Shown one piece after another: positions 53,001 to 62,000 of a stretch of 64,000 bases of DNA. Every line of letters begins with the position of its first letter. The stretch's first letter is position 1. The notes under the pieces were generated by a model. It saw nothing but the letters and a program-made list of their open reading frames with translations, had not been told where the DNA came from and ran no database searches. Origin of the DNA: Phylloscopus collybita (lineage: Eukaryota > Chordata > Aves > Passeriformes > Phylloscopidae). Where the stretch lies: the NCBI GenBank assembly GCA_027886175.1, contig JAJNNQ010000002.1, forward strand, positions 1,058,001 to 1,122,000. Direction: 5' to 3'. A program made the position numbers and the translations under genes.

Positions 53001-56000
53001 GCCCTACTGCCAGGGGATGAGATGTATCTCACAATAGGGTGATAGAAATGCAGATGCACCGCTCTGGTGGGGGAAGGTACAGGCTGGGACGGTGCTAATG
53101 GCCTATTAAGATGAAGCGTCAGGCCTTCAAACAAATGAAAATAGAATACACAAAACCCGGCTCCACAACCCAGGGCAATGGGGAAGAGCTGGGCACAGCT
53201 TGGCGCCATGGCAGGGGTACAGGAGTGAGTAATTTGGCAGCTAAACCTTCTCCTGTGCCCAAGGAGAACCATGGGGATTTCAGAGATGAGAGAGGTTTCA
53301 GAGGGCTATAAACTGGGTCAGTTACCTCTAGAAATGGGTCTTTAGTAACCAATTCTGTGGTTTAATGATAATCAATTTCTACCCATGGGAATCTGTTGTT
53401 AATTTTCTCACAACACACAGGTTATGATTATTCACATATTAAATATTTGTTATACACACAGCACAGTATAACTTGCAAGCTTTTTAGACTGTCATATATG
53501 TGTGCATAATACACATGCAGACATGAATCATGCATCTGTAGCATTGTAATATGTTGCTACCTGCCTGTGTACCTACATTTCCATGAGTTCAGAATCATAG
53601 AATCACAGAATGGTTTGGGTTGGAAGGGACCTTCAAGATAATTTAGTTGCAACCTCCTGCCATGGGCAAGGACACCTTCCACTATCCCAGGCTGCTCCAA
53701 GCCCTGTGCAACCTGGCCTTGGACATTTCCAGGGATGGGGCAGCCACAGCTTCTCTAGGCACCCTGTGCCAGGGCCTCACCATCCTCATAGGGAACAATT
53801 CCTTTCTAACATCTAAGCTAACCCTGCCCTCTTTCCCCATTTGTTTGAAACCATTCCCCTTTTTTCTGTCACCATCTACCCCTACAAAAAGTCCATCTTC
53901 CTCTTTTTTTATGAGCCCCCATAAGCCTTCTCTCCCAAGCTGAACACCCCCAGATTTATTATTTAGGGCCTCAAATAACAACGACATAGTACTGTCAAAA
54001 AAGAGCCTAACGACATGTTTAACCCAGGAAGCATCACTTGCAAGTAGATCTCAAACTCTCTTGCCCTTTCCATGAAGAGCCAGCAGCCACCATCGTGGAG
54101 AGGCTGAAGGACGTTGCCACGTACGAAGGAGAGGATGCCGTGTTCGAGTGCAGGCTGTCCCAGGAAACAGCTCAGGATGCCCAGTGGTTCCTGGGGGATG
54201 TCCCCCTGCAATCCAACGAAATGAATGAGATCAGAGTGCAAGGGACACGTCACAGTTTGATCTTGAGGAAGGTGACCCTGGAAGACTGTGGGTCCATCAG
54301 TTTCAAAGTGGGGCAGCTTTCGTCAGCAGCACAGCTGAAGGTGGAAGGTGAGCGGCCTCCCAGGACGAGGGGTTGAGCAGGTACTGGCAGGCACTGCTTT
54401 GACTTCTGGAGAGGTGTATTTGAGATTAGGGAGCCTTGGAAATTTTGGGAGATTCTGCTAACCTAATTTAGCAATTTAGAGAGGTACGTCCGCACCAGTC
54501 ATTCCAGTAATTTTTATTGTACTTGGAACGAAGATTAATATTAACATCCTTCGATGTTATTTAATATAATAATTAATATTAACATCACTTGATATTATTT
54601 GATGTAATAATTAACATTAACATCCTTTGAAGACCGTCCAACCAAGCAGCTGATGATATGTCAGAATCAATACTGAAGAGTGTCAAAAATATGCTCTGGA
54701 CTAATCTCCTACTTATGATGCTTTAGATCCTACTTGCAAAAAAAGTCTGAAACCTCTGAAAAACCTTTCTTTTAAGATACATACGACGGTTTTTGAAAGG
54801 TGGCCTATGCCAATGCCTTGTGTTGTTTGTTCCTCTTCGATCTGGTTCCGACTGTAACCACAGACACCCAGCTCTGCCCGGGGGGTGATGCTGGGTGAGG
54901 ATGCTGCAGCAGTGCTGGTCCCCTCTCCCCACAGCTTCCCCAGTCACCTTTGTGAAGGCGCTGCACAACCTGGAGCTGCAGGAGGGTGGCACTGCCCACC
55001 TGTCCTGCGAGGTGTCCAAGCCTGATGTCCCTGTGGAGTGGAAGAAGGGCACATCTGTGATCCACTCCAGCCACAAGTACAGCATCCAGCAGGAGGGGAA
55101 GGTGCACACACTGCTCATCCGCGACCTGAACCGCGCCGACTCCGGGGAGTACAGCTGCCACACGGCTGCTGGCAAGACCACGGCCAGACTGGAGGTCAAA
55201 GGTATGGTTGCCTCCCTGCCCAGCAGTGCTGAGAGGAGGGAACATCAATTTTTAGAGCTCTCTACTACAAGAGAGACACTGATCAGTGGAGCAAGTGCTG
55301 CAGAATCCACCAAGTTTGTCAGGGGGCTGGAGCACATGAAGTACCATGGACAGACTCTGTTGTGATGGGACAAAGGGTGATGGTTTTTAACCAAAAGGGG
55401 GGCTACTGAGGTTAGGTATAAGAAAGATATTTTTTACAATGAGGATGGTGAGGCCCTGGCACAGGCTGCCTGGAGAAACTGTGGCTGCCCCTGGATCCCT
55501 GGAAATTTCCAAGGCCAGGCTGGATGGGGCTTGGAGCAGCCTGGGATAGTGGAAGGTGTCCCTGCCTGTGGCAGGGTTTGGAAAAAGATGACAGTACCTG
55601 CTAATTTAAACCATTCTGGGATCTAAGCATAAGCAGAGGCAAGGGCAGCTGTGTTTGATAACTGGGGAAGAGAATGTGGAAGGGAGATCTCACTGCTCTT
55701 TGCAGCTTTCTAGTTGAAATCTGCAGAGGAGAGAGACACAAAACTTTCTTGGAGGGTTCAGTAAAGAGCTGACAGGCAACAAGTGCAAGCTGCAGTAAGG
55801 GAAATTAAAGGTAGAAAAAACCCAACTTTTAACATGAAGGGGTGGTCAGACATTGGAACTGAGATCTAGAGGAGTGGAGGAATCTCCATCCATGGGGTCC
55901 TCCAGAGGTCCCTTCAAGCCTTAATTATTTTGTAATTGATCTCTGGCTGCAAGATCTGAAGCCTTGGATTTTAACCCCAGATTTATATATTTTATATATA

Positions 56001-59000
56001 TTCTCTATATATTCTCTATATATTCTATGCATATTCTAATATAATCTACATATATCATTCTCTATATTAATATTTTATATATTATATATATTATTCTATT
56101 TTGTATGTTATTCTATTAGTCTATATATTCTATATTCTAATATATTCTGTATGTTTTAATTTTCTGCTATATTAGAATATATAGAACATTCTATATATTA
56201 ATATGTATTTTTATATATATACATGCATGTATATTTTATACTTTTATATATGTTTGTATGTCCTTTGAGCGAATTTATCCCTTTCTAGGCTTTTATTTCA
56301 AGGATGGAAAGCTATCCGGCCTTCAGTAATAATTACTGAACTTAATTGGGAATTCTTTGTGAAAAGAAGTCTGGGGTAGGGGGCGAGAAATGTAGCTCAC
56401 GTAGAAATCAGTTTTTTCTATCTGATTAACCCCCCTTCCTCCTCCTCCTCCTCCTTTGTCTAGGTTTGACTCTGGCATCCCTGGAAGCTCTCCTTAGGGA
56501 AACCCAGCCAGAATTGCCCACGACCTTCACAAACAGCTCCACCCGCACCTCAGCAAGAAAACATTCCTCCATTTCGTATTTTCACCTCACCTGTTCTTTA
56601 TCTTTTTTCCTCTTTGCATCCCCCCCTTGCCCCCCTTTTCCAGGCCAGCCTGTGCTGTTCAAGCAGTGGCTGAAGAACGAGGAGGTGGAGGAAGGGCGCA
56701 CGGCCGTGCTGCGCTGCGAGCTCACGCGGCCCCAGGCGCGCCTGGAGTGGCGGAAAGGGGAGGTGGTGCTGCAGCCCGGGGACAAGTACGAGATCCGCCA
56801 GGAGGGGACACGAGCTGAGCTCCTCATCTATCAGGCTGAGGCTCAGGATGCTGGAGAATACACCTGTGACTCGGGGGATCAGCAAACCACGGCTTCGCTG
56901 CACGTCAAAGGTAGGACAAGGCTTGTCTGGGGGCAGAGAAGGCCTGGCTCCGTGTCCATCCCTGGCCTTTCCTGTGTCCATCCTTCACAGGGAATCATCC
57001 AGGCCAGGCTGGATGGGGCTCTGAGAGACCTGGTCTAGAGGAAAGTTCCCTGCTCACGGCAGGGGGTTGGAACTGGATCTTTAAGACCCCTTCCAACCCA
57101 AACCATTCTCCGATTTAGTTTGAAAAAGACCTCTGAGATCACTGGGTGCAACCATTAGCACAACACTGCCAAGCCCACCACTAAACCATGTCCCCAGGTG
57201 CCACATCCACATGGAAATTTTATTGCTGAGTTGTTGTTGGCACTCTGTGAAATCAAACTGGAGTATTTCACCACACCTAGGACAAGTCCATTTTAAATTG
57301 ATCCACTGTATCTCTGAATGCTTGAGCAGCCCATGAATTGTGGCTCTTTGCCTTTCTTAGTGGCTGTGTTTTTGGACTTTACAGTTTCATTCATTTTGTG
57401 TTAAGGATTCTATGGCTTGGAATTTTACAGTTTTATTCATTTTGTATTAAGAATCTTATGGGTTTGGATTTTACAGTTTTGTTCATTTGATACTAAGAAT
57501 TCTGGTTTGGGATTTTACAGTTTTACTCATTTTGTGCTAAGGATTCCGTGTCTTTTGGATTAGATCACACTTGTGGATTGGTGGGTTTAGTCACTATAAT
57601 AAACTCCTGCTCAGAGCATGTGGTTTCAGAGATTAAACACCCAAAATCTTATGTGCCAGCTGAGGGAACTGGGGTTTTTTAACATGGAGAAAAGGAGGCT
57701 TTGGGGAAGATATTATCACTCTCCGCAGCTACTGACAGGAGGTTGTAGTGAGGTAAAGGTTGGTCTATTTTCACAAGTAACAAGCAATAGGATGAGAGGA
57801 AACAGCCTCAAGTTGCAGCAGTGGGGGTTTACATTCTGTTTTAAGAAATAATTCTTCACTGAAAGGGTGGCCAAGCATTGACACAGACTGCCCAGAGAAG
57901 CAGTGGAGTCACCACCCCTGGAGATATTTCGAAGATGTGTAGATGTGACACTTGGGGATGTGATCTGGTGGTGGATTTGGCTGTGCTGGGTTAATGGCTG
58001 GACTCGATCTTAAAGGTCTTTTTCAACCCAAAGGGTTCTGACTCTCAGTGTTGTGACTGGTGGTGTTGTGCTCTGTGTGCTTACACTGAGAATGGTGAGT
58101 GTGGCCACATGAAGACCTTTAGAGGCCCTGTGACCTCTGGCAGCCCTTTATGGAGCAGCACTGGGCACCTTTGCAGTATCAGCAGCTGATTCCATGAGTG
58201 GCCAGCAGGCAAACTCTGGTTCAGAAGGAGGGGGAACAGCCCAGCTGGAGAAGTTACAAGCAGGTTTCTCACCTCTGAGCGCTGTCACTGATGCAGTTGC
58301 TTCTCCACCGCAGTACTGCCAGTGCTGTTTAACAAAGAGCTGAAAAACGTAGAGGCTGAAGAAGGGGGAACGGCTGTTTTGCACTGTGAGATCTCCAAGC
58401 CCGACACTCCCGTTGAGTGGAGGAAAGGAGGGGTGGTCATTCAGCCCAGTGACAAGTATGAGGTGAAGCTGAAGGGCAGCATAGCTGAGCTCATCATCCA
58501 TGGTGTAGAACCTGATGACTGTGGGGATTATACCTGCAGCACTGGATACGAGATCACCACAGGGTCTGTGTACGTGCAAGGTAAGGCGGTGAAGCGTGGT
58601 AGAAATGGTTTTCCGCCTGGATTTCTTACTCCAAAATCTTTGATAGTAACTGGCCAAACAGCAGCAAGTCCATTTATTTCTTTCCTGTTTCCAGTGAAGA
58701 TACAAACACCTCCAGGCTGGGGTTTGACCCATCTCTTTAAGTTAAACCGGTTTGACCATACCGTGTTTCAGAGCAGATGGTGGTACTGCTGAAAATCTTG
58801 GAGCAGTGGTTGTAAAAATACTGAAATTCTTGTTACAACTGATTACAGCTTCTATCACTGTTGATAACCTTATTACTCCTTTAAAGCACCCAAGTGAATA
58901 CTTAAATCTTTGAGTACCTCTCTGCCTCGTACAACTTCTGCAGACGGTTGCATCACTCAGGAGAGCCAGGCGTGACCTGGACAAAGAGTGGAGTTTCCTC

Positions 59001-62000
59001 CCAGTGAAATGATGTTTGCAGACACAAACGCTGCTCCTGCAAGCAGCTGGAGGGATGGAAGGCGGTTTCTAGCCCTCTCCAAGAAAACTTTAGTTCTTTT
59101 TTCCCTTGGAAAAGCACTACCAGCTTAACTCTCCCGGAGCTGCGCTTGGGCTTGGGTTAGTTCCGCAGGGAGCGACTCGTGCGCGTTTGTTTTTGTTTTC
59201 CTTTGGCACCTTCTCTTGCTCTGTCATGCAGAAGAAGCAGCAGTGGTAGTGTCTGGTTTAAGGAACACAGACGTCTTTGTGGGCGAGTCAGCCACCTTCA
59301 CCTGCGAGCTCTCGCACCCGGGGGTGAAGAACGTGCAGTGGTGGCTGGATGGGACCCCCCTTCACAACAACCTGGTGACCGAAATCTCTGAGCAGGACGG
59401 CAGGATCCACACTTTAACCCTAAATGACGTGGCGTGCCATGACTCGGGCACTGTCACCTTCAGAGCTGGGTCCCTTATATCTTCAGCTAAATTATTAGTC
59501 AAAGGTATTTCCCTGTGAGCGAGAAACAGCGTGGCCACCTCTGGACTTGCTCCATGTGCTGGTGCTTCTGCCTTCCAGGCTACCCTTACTAAATCCCTTC
59601 ACGGTTCTCCTGTGCTCTGCAACCCCTCCCACTCTGGAAGTCGCTCACTCTCACCCCAGAATTCTTCTGGGTACAACCACACTGATTTTTGCAGTGGTTC
59701 AAGTGAGGGAGGGCTGCAGGGCCAGGGCTGCTGCTTTCAGCTGATGTCAAAGAAGAGATGAACATAAACACCTGTGGCAGTATTCCCCACTTCAGCAGTT
59801 TTTTTTTTCAATAATAGCACAAAATCTTGCCGAGGTGGTAATTCCCAAAATTGCCACTGTGCTGCTCCACAGCTGGGCTACTGGTGCTGAGCTCAGCATG
59901 TTCCCAGGACAAGATTTTGGGCTGTTCCTGGAAACCAGTGGGTGTGTGACATTCCAGTAACACAGAGACAAAATGCACCTCGTGTTTGAAAGCTCATCCC
60001 TGCACTGGCAAAGCTTTCTGGTCTGTTGAATAAATATTTTTCTCATTTGGTAAGGGTAGCCAAAAGCTGCAAATAACACTGAGCTCCAGACTTGATAAAG
60101 CAAGCTCCTTCACACCCAGTCCTTTTATAGCCACAGGGAAGATCTGTTGTTTTCCAGGTAAAATTAAGGTATATTCCTTGCTTGGAAAAGGGATATATAC
60201 AGAGATAGAAAGGGTTAAAAGGTCTTTATTCAAATCTACTCCTGTGCTATAATGGGCCAAAATAGGAATGATCCAAAATATGGAATTGTAGTCACTGGTT
60301 GGTATCTAATTCTCTGCATCATGTGTCCCTTGTACATGAGGAAATTTGGTTCTCTGCAAAGATAAAATGTGAAATCACTTCTTCGTGATATAGACTGAGG
60401 CAGGGACAACACAGTGTGCAGACCCTGCGAGTCCTCTGTCAGTCTGCATCCATTTTCAGGGATAGAGCCTGGTTCTGAGCTCTCCAGGCAAAGAATTCCA
60501 GTGGGCCTAAAACATAAATTAAAAATAAATGCATTGTTAGGTATTCTGCTCAGTGAACTGAAGGGCTCCTGAGAAATTTCCATTTCGTGGAATCACAGCA
60601 TCGTTGATTTTGGAAAAAATCTCTGGAGATCATCCAGTCCAACCTCACAGCTCGTGCAGGTACACACATGTATTTGGATATTTTCTGCTTCCATGAAGCC
60701 AAGATTCCTGAATTGCAAACCTGAATCACAGTAGCAGTATGTTATAACTGGATTGGGATAACCCCAGTTAACCACTGTGCTCAGTAACCCTTGATTACAC
60801 AGGAAAGTGAAACACTTGTAAAATTCCAACCTTGTATTGACAATTTTGTACACCTTATTTTCTCCAGAAATTTAAACATACATCTTTGTTTGAAGTAAAT
60901 TTCAGTCTGTCAAGCCATCTATGGCTTGCTCTTCATCAAGGAGCAAGTTGACTTTGTTCCATGTGCCTCGTTCTCCTGGTTTAAGGCAAGTTGGTAATTG
61001 GATTTATTCTGTAACAACTGAGATCTCAGCTTTTCATGCTGGGCCTTCACAACATCATTGCCCTACAACTGCATTCATTCCACCACCCAGAGTGATGGTT
61101 CACAGATGGTGGGGGGAGAATGGAGAAGGGTGAAGGAGCTGCTGCCATTTTCTAGCTCCTCTGGGCAGGTGAGAATTGCAGGTTCTGGGGCACACGTTGG
61201 CTCCTGAGTCCCAAAGAGCTCCTGCACAGGTGAACGGGGCCACCAAAGTCCTTGCCTTGTCCATCAGCGAGGGGACAGTGGAACCAGGACCTTCTCCAGC
61301 ACCACAGGTGATACTTGCTGTGAGAAACTCATTTCTACATCTTATGGAAAGGGATGGGGTTGTGCTCCCCAGCTGCACAGACACCTGCTTGTTTCTTCAG
61401 CCAGCAACCCATCTCCAAGATCTTCCATGGAGGCCTCCTCTCCATAAACACACATGGGAGACACTCAGAGTGGCAGAGGGAATCTTAGTGAGCGGAATCA
61501 AGCCTTGCAACAAGTTTCCAAATGATGTTTGCAAAGCTCTCTCTGCTCCCCAAGGTCTGCCAGGAGCATCCCAAACCCTCAACCTGCTGCAGCAGTTTCA
61601 AGAGGAGCATTCCAGACAGAGATCCCGTGTGGGTTATTCCAGCTGGCTTGTGAGCAGAACTGCTATTTGAAGAATAAGGACATCATAGAATCACAGAATG
61701 TCCTGAGCTGGAAGGGTTCCTCAAGGATCATCGTGTCCAGCTCCTGATGATACCTCAGCTTTCTCTGACTGTCATCTTTTTGTGTCCCTTTGTAGCCCTA
61801 TCATTTTATTTTTAAAGCTGACATAATACTGCTGAGAATGATGTTTCAGGGAAACTTCCATTTTCAGACTGCATTGAGATTTTTCCTTTTGATCTGCATA
61901 TTGCATTGTACATGGATGGTCCAGTCTACATCTCAGGAGGGACGACTCTTGGCTGCTTTGGAAGCTCACAGTATTTTAGGTCAGATATATCTACTTTGCC

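Noticed and set aside
52712..53272. 186-codon open frame on the minus strand
   Set aside because: Inside the LTR-like element; low-complexity proline and serine-rich composition and no known domain. Solo LTRs do not normally encode proteins.
56466..56643. Upstream extension of exon 47
   Set aside because: The frame is open but the sequence has no Ig features, and a strong C/T tract with tccag lies right before the domain start.
61176..61670. 164-codon open frame on the + strand in intron 49
   Set aside because: No Ig residues, no known domain and no support from flanking splice sites in phase; taken as chance.
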